Shown here in pieces: positions 36,283 through 45,834 of a stretch of 49,540 bases of DNA (position 1 is the first letter of the stretch; each line of letters opens with the position of its first letter). The position numbers and the translations under genes were made by a program. Source of the DNA: Gammaproteobacteria bacterium (GTDB lineage Bacteria; Pseudomonadota; Gammaproteobacteria; Pseudomonadales; Azotimanducaceae). Where the stretch lies: the NCBI GenBank assembly GCA_028821405.1, contig JAPPGK010000097.1, forward strand, positions 1 through 49,540, read 5' to 3'. The notes under the pieces are model-generated. The model was not told the origin of the DNA. It searched no databases and worked only from the letters and a program-made list of their open reading frames with translations.

Positions 36283-37920
36283 ATGAGTTATCTGGTGCTG
36301 GCGCGGAAGTACCGACCGCGCACGTTCGCCGATGTCGTGGGCCAGGAGCATGTCGTTCGCGCCCTGTCCAACGCCTTGGAGAGCCAGCGCCTCCACCACG
36401 CCTACCTGTTTACCGGTACCCGGGGCGTGGGCAAGACGACCTTGGCCCGAATACTCGCGGCATGTTTCAACTGCGAGACGGGGGTCACGGCCGCACCCTG
36501 CGGGGATTGCCCAGCGTGCGCGGGGATTGCCCGGGGTGGCTTCATGGACCTGATCGAGGTCGATGCAGCCTCGCGAACGGGTGTCGACGATACCCGGGAC
36601 CTGCTGGAAAGCGCGGTACTGGCACCGGCCCAGGGAAGGTACAAGGTCTACCTCATCGACGAGGTACACATGCTGACCACCCATAGCTTCAATGCGTTGC
36701 TGAAAACGCTGGAAGAACCTCCGGAGCACGTGAAATTCCTGCTTGCCACGACCGAAGCGAAAAAAGTACCGGTGACAGTCTTGTCGCGCTGTCTGCAGTT
36801 CAATCTGAAGAACATGCGCTCGGACGTGATCGAAGGACAACTGGCCAAGATATTGGCCGCTGAGGAGATCGCTGCCGAACCACCGGGATTGGCGGCGATA
36901 GCCCGGGCGGGGAATGGGAGCATGCGCGACGCGCTGTCCATCGCCGACCAAGCGGTAGCCCACGGGAGCGGCGCGATCACGTTGGAAAGCGTGAACGAGA
37001 TGCTTGGCGTCGCTGGCCGGGACGAGATCGGCGCGTTGCTTGCCGCCCTGTCGGCCGCCGACAGCGAACGGCTGCTCGCCGCGGGTGACGACCTGGCGTC
37101 GCGTTCACTGGACCTGGCTGGCGTGCTCGACGATCTGCAACGCGCGTTCCACGACCTTGCCGTCGCGGCCGAACTGAAATCCGAACCCGAGGCGTCCTAT
37201 CTTCGTTTCGGGAAGTCCTTCTCGGCGGAGGATCTCCAACTGCTCTACCAGATCGCGCTCATGGGCCGGCGGGACATCGAATTGGCGCCGGATCCCAAGA
37301 TCGGCTTCGATATGACCCTCCTCCGCCTCGCTTCCTTTGAACCCGTCGGGAGCCCGGATCCCACCGATGCTGACATCCCGAGCCCAGGCGATGATGCGCC
37401 GCAACGGCTGCCAGTGCCCGATGCGCAGCGACTCGAACCCATGAGCAACGTGGAGGGCACGGCGACCGCCGTCGTTGGCGGCGCCGCAACGGTCGAGTCG
37501 CGCGAACCGACTCAAGCGACTGCGGATTGGCACGAGATCGTCAATGCGATGGCGCCCGAGGGCGTGACAGCGATGATCCTGCGCAATTCGAACTTGACGG
37601 ATCGGGGCCCCGAGCGCTGGCTGATTCGGCTCGACAGTGCCCACGAGTCATTGCTCAACGACAAACAACGCCGAGAGATCGGTCGCCTGGCCACCGACTA
37701 CGCCGGCGGGAAACTGCGCGTGGACTACGAGGTCGGCGATCTCTCGGACGAGACCCCCATGGCGCGGGAATTGCGGCTTGCCAAGGAGTCCCGCGAGAGA
37801 GCGGAGACCGAGCTGATGAAGGATCCCAACGTGAGAGCGCTCGTCGAGGAGTTCGGGGGCAGCCTCGACAACGCACGGCTACTGGGAGACGACGGCGCTC
37901 GCGAGGGTTCCCCCCCATGA
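36283..37920 (+). CDS. dnaX: DnaX, DNA polymerase III tau/gamma subunit
   Basis: A 545-residue clamp-loader ATPase. YLVLARKYRPRTFADVVGQE opens it. Walker A is GTRGVGKTTLARILA, the zinc site is the four Cys around CGDCPAC, Walker B is VYLIDEVHML, and sensor 1 is LLATTEAKKVPVT with the SRC arginine finger. The C-terminal part (about 360-545) is the tau region that meets helicase and polymerase. No programmed frameshift signal is evident at the tau/gamma border. The stop overlaps ybaB by 4 bp (ATGA). Confidence 0.96.
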   Translation: MSYLVLARKYRPRTFADVVGQEHVVRALSNALESQRLHHAYLFTGTRGVGKTTLARILAACFNCETGVTAAPCGDCPACAGIARGGFMDLIEVDAASRTGVDDTRDLLESAVLAPAQGRYKVYLIDEVHMLTTHSFNALLKTLEEPPEHVKFLLATTEAKKVPVTVLSRCLQFNLKNMRSDVIEGQLAKILAAEEIAAEPPGLAAIARAGNGSMRDALSIADQAVAHGSGAITLESVNEMLGVAGRDEIGALLAALSAADSERLLAAGDDLASRSLDLAGVLDDLQRAFHDLAVAAELKSEPEASYLRFGKSFSAEDLQLLYQIALMGRRDIELAPDPKIGFDMTLLRLASFEPVGSPDPTDADIPSPGDDAPQRLPVPDAQRLEPMSNVEGTATAVVGGAATVESREPTQATADWHEIVNAMAPEGVTAMILRNSNLTDRGPERWLIRLDSAHESLLNDKQRREIGRLATDYAGGKLRVDYEVGDLSDETPMARELRLAKESRERAETELMKDPNVRALVEEFGGSLDNARLLGDDGAREGSPP

Positions 37921-38246
37921 ATATCGGCGACATGTTCAAGCAAGCGCGCGAAATGCAATCGCGCCTGAACGAGGTCCAAGAGGCATTGAAGAAGGGGTCC
38001 GTGACCGGCGAGAGTGGCGCGGGACTCGTCAAGGTCACGTTGAATGGCCGCTTCGAGGCGTTGCGGGTGGAGATCGACCCGCTGGCGGCGGAGGAGGATC
38101 GAGCCGTTCAGGAGGACTTGATTGCGGCCGCCTTCAACGATGCGGTTCGACGGGTCGAGGCCCTGCAGAAGGAGAAGATGAGCGACCTCGCCCAAGGCTT
38201 CGGCCTGCCGCCAGGCTTGGATTTGCCGGGCAACATCCTGGGATGA
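37917..38246 (+). CDS. ybaB: YbaB/EbfC nucleoid-associated protein
   Basis: A 109-residue DNA-binding protein. NIGDMFKQAREMQSRLNEVQ and GAGLVKVTLNGRFEALRVEI are the family signatures; the dimer binds DNA with helical pincers. It starts inside the dnaX stop and is followed by recR after 104 bp, the widely conserved dnaX-ybaB-recR order, which ties it to recombination or replication. Confidence 0.95.
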   Translation: MNIGDMFKQAREMQSRLNEVQEALKKGSVTGESGAGLVKVTLNGRFEALRVEIDPLAAEEDRAVQEDLIAAAFNDAVRRVEALQKEKMSDLAQGFGLPPGLDLPGNILG

Positions 38247-38350
38247 CCATCCATCGCGAGTGTCGTGTCCCCCAAGTTCCTGGTACTGCTCCGGCGGACC
38301 TTGGCGCGTTGTATGCTTGAACGCGGCAAAAGGCTCTCACTCGGGTAGCG

Positions 38351-38950
38351 ATGCGGATCAGTCCACTGATCGACCGACTGATCGAGTCCCTGCAATCACT
38401 TCCAGGGGTCGGCCCCAAAACCGCCACACGGACGGCGCTCCACCTGCTGCAGTACAACCGGCCCGGGGCCCTTGCACTTGCCAGCGCCCTGACCGAAGCC
38501 GCCGAGCGGGTCCAGCGATGCCGTTCTTGCCGAACATTGACCGAGTCCGAGCAATGCGCCGTCTGCGCCAATCCGAGGCGCGATGCGAGTCTGCTTTGCG
38601 TGGTGGAATCCCCGTCGGATATCGTCGCCATCGAACAAGCCGGGGGCTTCAGTGGGCGATACTATGTCCTCCATGGACGACTCTCGCCTATTGATGGCAT
38701 CGGTCCCGAGGAACTCGGTCTGATCGACCTGCCTGTCCGAGTCCAGGAAGGCGGTGTGCGCGAAGTCATCCTCGCCACCAATCCAACGGTGGAGGGGGAG
38801 GCCACCGCGCACTTCATCAAGGAGTCGTTGCGGGACAGCGGTGCCACGGTAAGCCGCATTGCCCATGGGGTGCCCTTGGGCGGCGAGTTGGAATACATCG
38901 ACGGCGGGACCATCGTCCATGCCTTGCAGGGCCGGCGAACCGTGGACTAG
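38351..38950 (+). CDS. recR: RecR, recombination mediator
   Basis: A 199-residue protein that with RecF and RecO loads RecA at gaps. The helix-hairpin-helix is [18 protein letters not shown] near residues 9-26. The zinc finger is [16 protein letters not shown], the Toprim domain includes [20 protein letters not shown], and [16 protein letters not shown] ends it. The length matches E. coli RecR (201). Confidence 0.97.
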   Translation: MRISPLIDRLIESLQSLPGVGPKTATRTALHLLQYNRPGALALASALTEAAERVQRCRSCRTLTESEQCAVCANPRRDASLLCVVESPSDIVAIEQAGGFSGRYYVLHGRLSPIDGIGPEELGLIDLPVRVQEGGVREVILATNPTVEGEATAHFIKESLRDSGATVSRIAHGVPLGGELEYIDGGTIVHALQGRRTVD

Positions 38951-38992
38951 CAGCCTCTCGGGCTTCTTCGGCGTTAGCCGAAAGGTCGGCTG
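38951..38992. terminator. Hairpin after recR
   Basis: TTCGGC (38967-38972), loop GTTA, GCCGAA (38977-38982) sits inside an outer CAGCC (38951-38955) / GGCTG (38988-38992) pair, directly after the recR stop. No T-run follows, so it is not a classical intrinsic terminator; it may protect the 3' end or pause transcription. Confidence 0.35.
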
Positions 38993-39067
38993 GGTGCTAG
39001 GGCGGCTTGGGCTGGGGCAATAGGCGGTGCCGCCAGGCAACGGCTTTTGTGGCGCTAGGAGGACGCG

Positions 39068-40165
39068 ATGGATTCATCGGCGCTGATCACGAGGGATGCG
39101 GATATCGATGCCTGCGTGGGATCGCTCGGTGATGTCGTAGGCGTTGATACCGAGTTCATCCGTGTACGAACCTTCTATCCGATCCCGGCTCTCTATCAGC
39201 TTGCCGGGGAGGCAGGCGTTGCCTTGGTGGATGCCCAGGCGCCGGCGACCTTCGATGCGTTGAAGACGCTCCTTGTCGACCCGACGCGAACCAAGGTGGT
39301 GCATGGTTGCTCGGAGGACCTGGAGGTGATCGGGACCCACCTCGGACTCAAGCCCGTGAATCTCGTCGATACCCAACTCGCCCATGCGTTCCTGTCGGAG
39401 GATTTCTCACCGAGCTACGCGAAACTGGTGGAACGGTATCTGGGCCTGTCGCTGGGCAAGCACGAGACGCGGTCCGATTGGCTGCAACGTCCCCTGTCGC
39501 GTGATCAAGTGAGCTACGCCCGTGAAGACGTCGCGTACCTTCGACAGATCTGGACACGACAGCGGGAGGCACTACGCCAAGCCGGACGCCTGGACTGGTT
39601 TGTCGAGGAAATGGAAGCGATGCTCAGCGCACCGGTCGCGACCCCTGACACATGGTTCGCCACCATGAAGGGCGCATGGCGGCTCGGTTGCACGGAGCGT
39701 CGGGTGCTACGGAGCCTGGTCCGCTGGCGAGAGCAGGAAGCGCGCCGGCGCGACATACCCCGGGCGCACACGGTCCGGGACGAGCACCTGCTGGTGCTGG
39801 CCCGGCAGGAACGTCTTCAAATCGGGGACATGGCGGACCTGCTGCCACGGCGAACCGCGAAGCGCTACGGAAAGATCCTGGCCGCTGTTCACCGCCAGGG
39901 CCTCGACGACAGCGATTCGTTGCCGGCGGCGACCCGACCGCTCAACCGGCGCGACGGCGAAGTCGTCAAGGCGCTGCGCGACGCGGGTCGAAGGGAGTCC
40001 ACGCGGCTTGGTATCGCGCCGGAGCTCCTCGCCCGCAAACGGGAGCTGGAGGCCGACTTCAGGCATTTCCGGAAATCCCGGGAACTGCCGGAGCGATACC
40101 GGCAAGGGTGGCGGCGGAATGTCGTGGCGGACATCTTTGCCGGCATCCTCACAAGCGCCTCGTGA
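39068..40165 (+). CDS. rnd: Ribonuclease D
   Basis: A 365-residue 3'-to-5' exoribonuclease that trims tRNA and other small RNAs. The DEDDy catalytic set is seen: VGVDTEFIRV, VVHGCSEDLEV with VDTQLAHAFL, and YAREDVAYL (Tyr and Asp). An HRDC region follows (WREQEARRRDIPRAHTVRDE, then LLVLARQERLQIGDM). The start ATG 39068 has a strong AGGAGG. The length is near E. coli RNase D (375). ycgN follows, as in Pseudomonas, but without ycgL between. Confidence 0.95.
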   Translation: MDSSALITRDADIDACVGSLGDVVGVDTEFIRVRTFYPIPALYQLAGEAGVALVDAQAPATFDALKTLLVDPTRTKVVHGCSEDLEVIGTHLGLKPVNLVDTQLAHAFLSEDFSPSYAKLVERYLGLSLGKHETRSDWLQRPLSRDQVSYAREDVAYLRQIWTRQREALRQAGRLDWFVEEMEAMLSAPVATPDTWFATMKGAWRLGCTERRVLRSLVRWREQEARRRDIPRAHTVRDEHLLVLARQERLQIGDMADLLPRRTAKRYGKILAAVHRQGLDDSDSLPAATRPLNRRDGEVVKALRDAGRRESTRLGIAPELLARKRELEADFRHFRKSRELPERYRQGWRRNVVADIFAGILTSAS

Positions 40166-40193
40166 CGCGCCGACCCGGGGGCCGCAACACGCT

Positions 40194-40640
40194 GTGAAAC
40201 CGTTCTGGGAACGCAAGACGCTGGACGAGATGAACAAGGAGGAGTGGGAGTCCCTTTGCGATGGCTGCGGCCGCTGCTGCGTCGTCAAACTCGCCGACGA
40301 AGACACGGGAGACGTCTTCCCCACGTCGGTTGTCTGCCGGCTGTTCAATCCCGAGACGTGCCGCTGCACCCGATACGCTGAGCGTCATCGGCTGGTGCCC
40401 GACTGCGTACGATTGGATAGCGAAACGGTGCACGACTACGACTGGCTTCCCGGCTCCTGTGCCTATCGGCGCCTCGCCGAGGGCCGCGGTCTGGGCTGGT
40501 GGCACCCATTGGTTTCGGGGGATGCGCAAACCGTGATCGATGCGGGAATAAGCGTCTACGGCAATGTGGTCCCGGAGCAGGCGGTGCATCCCGACGAATC
40601 CCTCGAGGAATACGTGGTTCGCTGGGTGGAGGAACCGTGA
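40194..40640 (+). CDS. YcgN-type protein with CxxCxxCC cluster motif
   Basis: A 148-residue UPF0260 (YcgN) family protein. The motif CDGCGRCCVVKL (CxxCxxCC) near the N-terminus, further cysteines in PETCRCTRY and VPDCVRL, and DYDWLPGSCAYRRLAEGRGL suggest a metal or iron-sulfur site. The function is unknown. The start is GTG 40194; the frame upstream is rnd shadow. The stop overlaps the next gene's GTG (GTGA). Confidence 0.92.
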   Translation: MKPFWERKTLDEMNKEEWESLCDGCGRCCVVKLADEDTGDVFPTSVVCRLFNPETCRCTRYAERHRLVPDCVRLDSETVHDYDWLPGSCAYRRLAEGRGLGWWHPLVSGDAQTVIDAGISVYGNVVPEQAVHPDESLEEYVVRWVEEP

Positions 40641-40954
40641 GCGGCGAGGTCATCGCCTGGGCAGTCGCCGCGATTGCGGGATTGGGCCTGGCGTGGCTGC
40701 TCGGCCTTGCGACCCGGAAGTGGGGTCGTTTCCGGTGGCTTCCGGGCTGCCTCGTGCTCGCCGGGTCGTTGACCCCGTTCCGCTTCGACGCGGAGCACCA
40801 TGCGCCGGCCTTCGCGGTCGTGATCTTCCGGAGCTTTCTCGAAGAAGGCTTGGACCCGGGTCCACCGCTTCTGGCTTTGGGTGTCGTGACAGGCGGGGTG
40901 GTCGCGGTGTATCTCGCCGTGGTGGGCATCTGGTCTTTGGTAGGTCGGTCGTAG
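40637..40954 (+). CDS. Small membrane protein, unknown
   Basis: A 105-residue protein with three hydrophobic stretches: VIAWAVAAIAGLGLAWLLG near the start, LPGCLVLAGSL in the middle, and LLALGVVTGGVVAVYLAVVG at the end. The GTG start at 40637 is within the ycgN stop, so it is translated with ycgN. FRFDAEHHAPAFAVVIFRS contains two adjacent His. I do not recognise a family. Confidence 0.65.
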   Translation: MSGEVIAWAVAAIAGLGLAWLLGLATRKWGRFRWLPGCLVLAGSLTPFRFDAEHHAPAFAVVIFRSFLEEGLDPGPPLLALGVVTGGVVAVYLAVVGIWSLVGRS

Positions 40955-40975
40955 GGGTCGGGCTTGTCCCGTCCC
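40955..40975. repeat. Dispersed hairpin repeat, family B, copy 1
   Basis: GGGTCGGG, loop CTTGT, CCCGTCCC forms a stem with one mismatch right after the small membrane protein gene. Related copies lie at 46647-46661 and 47662-47682. It is next to a family A copy (41006-41037), so the 94-bp gap before dnaE2 is mostly repeat. Confidence 0.55.
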
Positions 40976-41005
40976 GGATCGCCGAGACGTCCGACACCGC
41001 CGCGT

Positions 41006-41037
41006 GCGAATCCTTACCGATCGCGAGGGTCGCCCCT
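41006..41037. repeat. Dispersed repeat, family A, copy 3
   Basis: A 32-bp stretch, with TTACCGATCGCGAGGGTCGC as its core, matches 16983-17014 at 27 of 32 positions, with transitions only. It lies 11 bp from the end of dnaE2, between convergent genes, as the other copies do. See the repeat findings. Confidence 0.6.
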
Positions 41038-41048
41038 TGGGTGCGAGG

Positions 41049-44000
41049 TCAATGGAAATTCCTCGATTTGAACTCTGAGGTCGAGCCACCCTCCGCTGAC
41101 AGTCCGGCGAGTTTGTGGCTCAGGTCCCGCACCTGACCGGCGACGACGTGGATGACGATGCCTTCGCGTTCCACGATGCCCTTGACGGCGAGAAGGCGTC
41201 CTTGCAGGAGGGGTGCGCGGAAGCGCTCGAGCACCGAGTTCCAGACCACGATGTTGCTGACGCCGGTTTCGTCCTCCAAGGTCATGAATACGACGCCGGA
41301 AGCACTGCCGGGCCGTTGCCGGCAGGTGACGAGACCGGCCACCTGGACGAACTGCTCGTGTCGACACCCGGCGAGTTCACTCGCCGTCCGGCAGCCATCG
41401 AATTCCGTCTCGTCGCGCAACAGCGCCATGGGATGCCGACCCAGGGTGAGGCCGAGGTATCGGTAGTCGGCAAGCATGTCGTCGCCTTCGCTTGGCCCGG
41501 CGAGGGCGACGGACGTGGAGTAGGCGACAGGGGCCTCCTTCCAAAGCGCCGCCGGATGGTCAACACCCGCGGCGTCCCAATGGGCTTGATAGCGGTGGCC
41601 GGAAAGGCTCTTCAACGTACCGGCCCGGGCAAGGATGGTCAGGGTGGCGTCGTCGAGACCGCTTTGCGCGTGCAAGTCGTCGATATCCCGGAACGGCTGT
41701 GCGGTCTCGATGCGCAAGGCGGCCTCTTCGCCCATGCCCTTGACCTGGCGAAGTCCCAAGCGCAGGGCCGGTTGGGCATTCCGATGGTTCGGGATCGGCT
41801 TCACCGGTGGCTCGAGCCGGTAGTCCCATCCGCTCTTCTGAACATCCGCCGGCAACACTTCGATGCCGTGTGCGATCGCGTCTTGGATGATCTGTGATGG
41901 CGAGTAGAAGCCCATGGGGAGACTGTTCAGCAGTCCACAGTAGAACGCCGCGGGTTCGTGGCGCTTCAGCCAAGCCGAGACGTAGACCAGGAGCGCGAAG
42001 CTGGCCGCGTGCGATTCCGGGAATCCGTACTCCCCGAAGCCCTTGATCTGTTGGAAGACCCGCTCGGCGAAGTTGCGGTCTAGGCCCCGCTCGAGCATGC
42101 CGGTAACGAGCTTCTCCTCGAACTGCTCGAGACCGCCCCGTCGCCGCCAGGCGGCCATGGCACGGCGTAGCTGGTCGGCTTCGCCGGCCGTGAATCCCGC
42201 CGCCACCATGGCCAGTTCGATCACCTGCTCCTGGAAGATCGGGATGCCCAACGTCCGCTCCAGCACGTTGCGAACGGCATCGTTGGCGTAGTCCACCGGC
42301 TCCAAGCCCTGGCGGCGGCGCAGGTAGGGGTGAACCATGTTTCCCTGGATCGGGCCCGGACGGACGATGGCGACTTCGATCACCAAATCGTAGAAGTTCT
42401 CGGGCTTCAGGCGCGGCAGCATGGACATCTGGGCACGGGACTCGACCTGGAAGACGCCGAGGCTGTCGGCCCGCTGGAGCATGGCGTAGGTCTCCGGATC
42501 TTCGGGGGGTATCTCGTCAATTCGTCCCGGCGTGAAATCGGACTCGGGGCGCCTAAGTTCGCCGAGCAATGCCAGGGTCTTGCGAATGGCCGTGAGCATA
42601 CCCAGGCCGAGCACGTCCACCTTCAGGAGGTTCAGGGCTTCGAGGTCGTCCTTGTCCCACTGGATCACCGTGCGATCCGCCATCGCGGCATTCTCGATCG
42701 GCACCAGTTGGGCGAGCGGCCCGGCGGAGATGACGAAACCGCCGACGTGCTGCGAAAGATGACGCGGAAACGTGAGTATCTCGTTGACGAGAAACAGGAA
42801 CTGCCGGGCGATGCGGCTTTTGGGGTCGACGCCCGCCGCCTCGAGACGCCGATCGAGTTCCGATCGGTTGTCCCACCAGGCCATCGATTTCGCAAGCAAG
42901 TCGACGAGATCGGGATCAAGGCCCAATGCCTTGCCCACGTCGCGAATGGCGCTGCGCGGCCGGTAGGTTATCAATGTCGCGGCAAGCGCAGCCCGATGCC
43001 GGCCGTAGTGTTCGTAGATGTACTGGATGACCTCTTCGCGCCGTTCGTGTTCGAAGTCGACGTCGATGTCCGGCGGTTCGTTGCGCTCCTTGGAGACGAA
43101 GCGCTCGAACAGGAGATGCATGCGCGCCGGATCCACCTCCGTGATTCCGAGGCAATAGCAGACGGCGGAGTTGGCGGCGGAACCGCGTCCCTGGCAGAGG
43201 ATGCCGCGCTCTCTGGCGAAGCGGACGATGTCGTGAACCGTTAGGAAGAAGAACTCGTAGCGGAGTTCGCCGATGAGTTCGAGTTCCTTCTCGATGAGCG
43301 TGACGACGTTCGGCGGCACGCCGTCGGGCCAGCGGGCATGGGCACCGGCTTCGGTAAGCGCCCGCAGGTGACCGCTAGGAGTAAGCCCCGTCGGCACCAG
43401 TTCACGGGGATACTCGTAGCGGAGTTCGGCCAAGGAAAACGTGCAACGGTCGGCGAGGGCCACGGTTTCTTCGAGCATCTCCTGCGGATAGATTCCGGGC
43501 AAGTCGGCAAGCGGTCTCAAGTAGCGTTCGCGGTTCTGACCGAGTTGGACTCCCAGCCTGTCGACGGGCTTCCCGAGACGGATTGCCGTCAGCACGTCGC
43601 GCAACGGCTGGCGTTCGGGGATATGCATGCAGGCGCCGTTGCTGGCAACGACCGGGAGACACAGGCGCGAGGACAGGGTCAGTACGTGGGCGGTCTTGTC
43701 CAAGTCGTCGCGTTCCAGGAAGAGTTCCAGTGAAATCCACAGGTTCGGTAGTACATCCTTGATTTGACGCCCTATTGATAGCTTGTTGGCGAAAGAGCGC
43801 CCATTGGGAATCCACAGCGCCAAGCAGCCGTCCACGCGCTGGCGCAGATCGTCAAGGCCGAGCGAATAGTCCCCCTTCGGCGCCCGGCGACGAGCCAAGG
43901 TCACGAGTTCGGAGAGTTGGCCATAGGCGCGCCTGTCGGGTGCCAGCAGGACGAGATGGATGGCACCTGAATCGCTGGGGATGTGGAACTCGGCACCGAT

Positions 44001-44318
44001 GATCAGCTTGATCTCGAGGTCCCGGGCGGCCATGTGTGCCTTGACCACGCCCGCCACCGAGCATTCGTCGGTGATGGCGATGGCCCGGTAGCCGAGGGTG
44101 TGGGCGGTGCGGACCAGTTCCTCCGGGTGGGACGCGCCGCGCAGGAAGCTGAAGTTGGTAATGGCGTGCAGTTCGGCGAAAGCGAACGTGGATGCATGCG
44201 GATGGGTACTGTCGGGAGCTCGGGCGGGCGTAGGGGATGCCCTTGCGGCGTCCCGCTTGGAAAGGCCCACGCCGTGGCCGATCCGTGTTCGGGCGGGGCT
44301 GTCAGGAGAAGTAGCCAT
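41049..44318 (-). CDS. dnaE2: DnaE2, error-prone DNA polymerase
   Basis: A 1089-residue C-family polymerase for SOS mutagenesis. The PHP domain starts FAELHAITNFSFLRGASHPE. Catalytic aspartates are in PPDIDVDFEHERREE and LKVDVLGLGMLTAI. The helix-hairpin-helix follows FGEYGFPESHAASFALL, and the C-terminal OB fold is VFMTLEDETGVSNIVVWNSV. It lacks the long C-terminus by which DnaE1 binds tau. ATG 44318 was chosen: it overlaps imuB by 17 bp, and the upstream frame is shadow. A tail of about 45 low-complexity residues precedes the PHP domain. Confidence 0.95.
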   Translation of the reverse strand: MATSPDSPARTRIGHGVGLSKRDAARASPTPARAPDSTHPHASTFAFAELHAITNFSFLRGASHPEELVRTAHTLGYRAIAITDECSVAGVVKAHMAARDLEIKLIIGAEFHIPSDSGAIHLVLLAPDRRAYGQLSELVTLARRRAPKGDYSLGLDDLRQRVDGCLALWIPNGRSFANKLSIGRQIKDVLPNLWISLELFLERDDLDKTAHVLTLSSRLCLPVVASNGACMHIPERQPLRDVLTAIRLGKPVDRLGVQLGQNRERYLRPLADLPGIYPQEMLEETVALADRCTFSLAELRYEYPRELVPTGLTPSGHLRALTEAGAHARWPDGVPPNVVTLIEKELELIGELRYEFFFLTVHDIVRFARERGILCQGRGSAANSAVCYCLGITEVDPARMHLLFERFVSKERNEPPDIDVDFEHERREEVIQYIYEHYGRHRAALAATLITYRPRSAIRDVGKALGLDPDLVDLLAKSMAWWDNRSELDRRLEAAGVDPKSRIARQFLFLVNEILTFPRHLSQHVGGFVISAGPLAQLVPIENAAMADRTVIQWDKDDLEALNLLKVDVLGLGMLTAIRKTLALLGELRRPESDFTPGRIDEIPPEDPETYAMLQRADSLGVFQVESRAQMSMLPRLKPENFYDLVIEVAIVRPGPIQGNMVHPYLRRRQGLEPVDYANDAVRNVLERTLGIPIFQEQVIELAMVAAGFTAGEADQLRRAMAAWRRRGGLEQFEEKLVTGMLERGLDRNFAERVFQQIKGFGEYGFPESHAASFALLVYVSAWLKRHEPAAFYCGLLNSLPMGFYSPSQIIQDAIAHGIEVLPADVQKSGWDYRLEPPVKPIPNHRNAQPALRLGLRQVKGMGEEAALRIETAQPFRDIDDLHAQSGLDDATLTILARAGTLKSLSGHRYQAHWDAAGVDHPAALWKEAPVAYSTSVALAGPSEGDDMLADYRYLGLTLGRHPMALLRDETEFDGCRTASELAGCRHEQFVQVAGLVTCRQRPGSASGVVFMTLEDETGVSNIVVWNSVLERFRAPLLQGRLLAVKGIVEREGIVIHVVAGQVRDLSHKLAGLSAEGGSTSEFKSRNFH

Positions 44319-45834
44319 GAAGAAACCAGCGTTCATTCTTCTGTTCGAGCTGTTCGCGGTACAGCCAGCACCTCGCGCCGCGTTCGGAGTAGCCGACGTA
44401 GTAGTCTCGGGCGATGGCGCAGCGGTCGCGTTCTTCTGGGAGAGTTCGCGTAGCGAATTCTTGGGCGGCCGCGCAGCGGTCGCGTTCCCACCAGCCCGTT
44501 TCGATGCGTTCCGGCCCCGACACCAGTTCGTAGCACTCGGCGTCGATCGGTTGCGGCGGGTCGAGCAGCCACATGGGCCGGAAAGGCCCGAGCACCGCCG
44601 CCAAACGACCGCTAGCCTTGGCAGACGCCCCCACTCCCCACCGTCCCGCATGCTTGGTGGACCAGGCAAGCTCGGGACGGTGATCGTCCACGGTGCGCAA
44701 GCCTCGCACCGCCTCCCCGCCGATTTTGGCGGCGAGCAGATCCACGAGTTCGGCATGGGTTGCCCCGCCGCCTGCAGTGCTGCCCCAGAGGTCGGCAAAG
44801 GCGGTTCGGAACGGCGCGATGAAGTCGGCCCGCAAGGAGATGCTCATCGCTTCCTCGGGCATGTCCGCACTGTCAAGCTTCAGCTTGCTCAAGGCCAGGA
44901 ACGACTGATCGTCCCTGCGCGGTTGCGCGAATTCGACACTCAGCGTCACCGCCGGCCCCCTCAACGACTTCACGGTCCAGATCAACAATCTCGTGCCAAA
45001 ACGCCGGCGGGCGAGCCAGCGCGCGAGTTCGGCGGCCAGTCTGCGCATCGGAAAGAGCAGGGCGTCCTTGCCGCGCACGGGTTCTAAGAGGTGGATGCTC
45101 GAGTGGAATCGTTCAGGGGGCTTTATGAATGCGCGTGGATCTGCCTTCTGCCCGGTCAAGCGGGCGAGATAGTCGATCAACGTGGGTCCGAACCGTTTGC
45201 CGAGTTCCCGCAAGGGCAGCCGGAGGAGCTCATCGATCCGGGTGATCCCCATGTTCGCCAGGCGTTCGAGATCCTTTGCCGGAAGGTCGCTGTGGGTGAG
45301 CGGAACGCCCTTGAGAGACGCGACCGCTTCGCGGCCGGGCCGGCTATGAGGCGCTACGGTTTGTCCCATGGAAGCGCCCCCTGAGCCTGCCCGCGCCAAC
45401 ATCAGTGCCGCCAAGGGTGTGGTCGCGACCGCCCGATTCAGCTCGTGTCCCAAGCGTCGGCACAGGTCGGCAAGTTCGTCGACCAGCGCGTTCATGCCGC
45501 CGAACAGGCGCAGACTGCCGCGCACCTCCAGCAGCAACGCATCCGGTGGGGCGGGGCTAACCTTCGGGGTGTACCGATAGGCTATCGTGGCGAGCATGCC
45601 TAAGCGTTCGTGCTCCGCTGCGGGGTCGCGATTGAAGTGCTTGAGTTCCGGGAGGATGCTGTTGGCGGTCGCCAAGGTGCTGCCGAGCGAAATCTCGGCG
45701 TCCCGAGCCTGCTCGTTGGCTAGAACGACCCGGTTGTCTTCGAGTAGGACCGCCGGTTCGGCGACGTCGCCGTCGAGCGTATCGAGGCGTTCTTCAAGCC
45801 CCATCATCGGGAAGTGCAGTGCTAGCCAGAGCAT
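44302..45834 (-). CDS. imuB: ImuB, Y-family polymerase-like mutasome protein
   Basis: A 510-residue UmuC/DinB-like protein. Active Y polymerases have DxD near residue 8 and an SxDE motif; here those places read LALHFPMMGLE and EVRGSLRLFGG, so catalytic acids are missing, as expected for ImuB, which bridges the beta clamp, ImuA and DnaE2. The helix-hairpin-helix region is LERLANMGITRIDELLRLPL. The tail ARCWLYREQLEQKNERWFLH is family-typical. The start overlaps imuA by 13 bp, and the end overlaps dnaE2. Confidence 0.94.
   Translation of the reverse strand: MLWLALHFPMMGLEERLDTLDGDVAEPAVLLEDNRVVLANEQARDAEISLGSTLATANSILPELKHFNRDPAAEHERLGMLATIAYRYTPKVSPAPPDALLLEVRGSLRLFGGMNALVDELADLCRRLGHELNRAVATTPLAALMLARAGSGGASMGQTVAPHSRPGREAVASLKGVPLTHSDLPAKDLERLANMGITRIDELLRLPLRELGKRFGPTLIDYLARLTGQKADPRAFIKPPERFHSSIHLLEPVRGKDALLFPMRRLAAELARWLARRRFGTRLLIWTVKSLRGPAVTLSVEFAQPRRDDQSFLALSKLKLDSADMPEEAMSISLRADFIAPFRTAFADLWGSTAGGGATHAELVDLLAAKIGGEAVRGLRTVDDHRPELAWSTKHAGRWGVGASAKASGRLAAVLGPFRPMWLLDPPQPIDAECYELVSGPERIETGWWERDRCAAAQEFATRTLPEERDRCAIARDYYVGYSERGARCWLYREQLEQKNERWFLHGYFS

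Noticed and set aside
36760-36766. AAAAAAG heptamer in dnaX as a programmed frameshift site
   Set aside because: It lies near codon 160, far before the tau/gamma border, and the heptamer is not in the A-AAA-AAG codon phase used in E. coli dnaX.
42330-43244. A 304-codon plus-strand frame opposite dnaE2
   Set aside because: It is the shadow of the polymerase domain; no start context and no recognisable fold.
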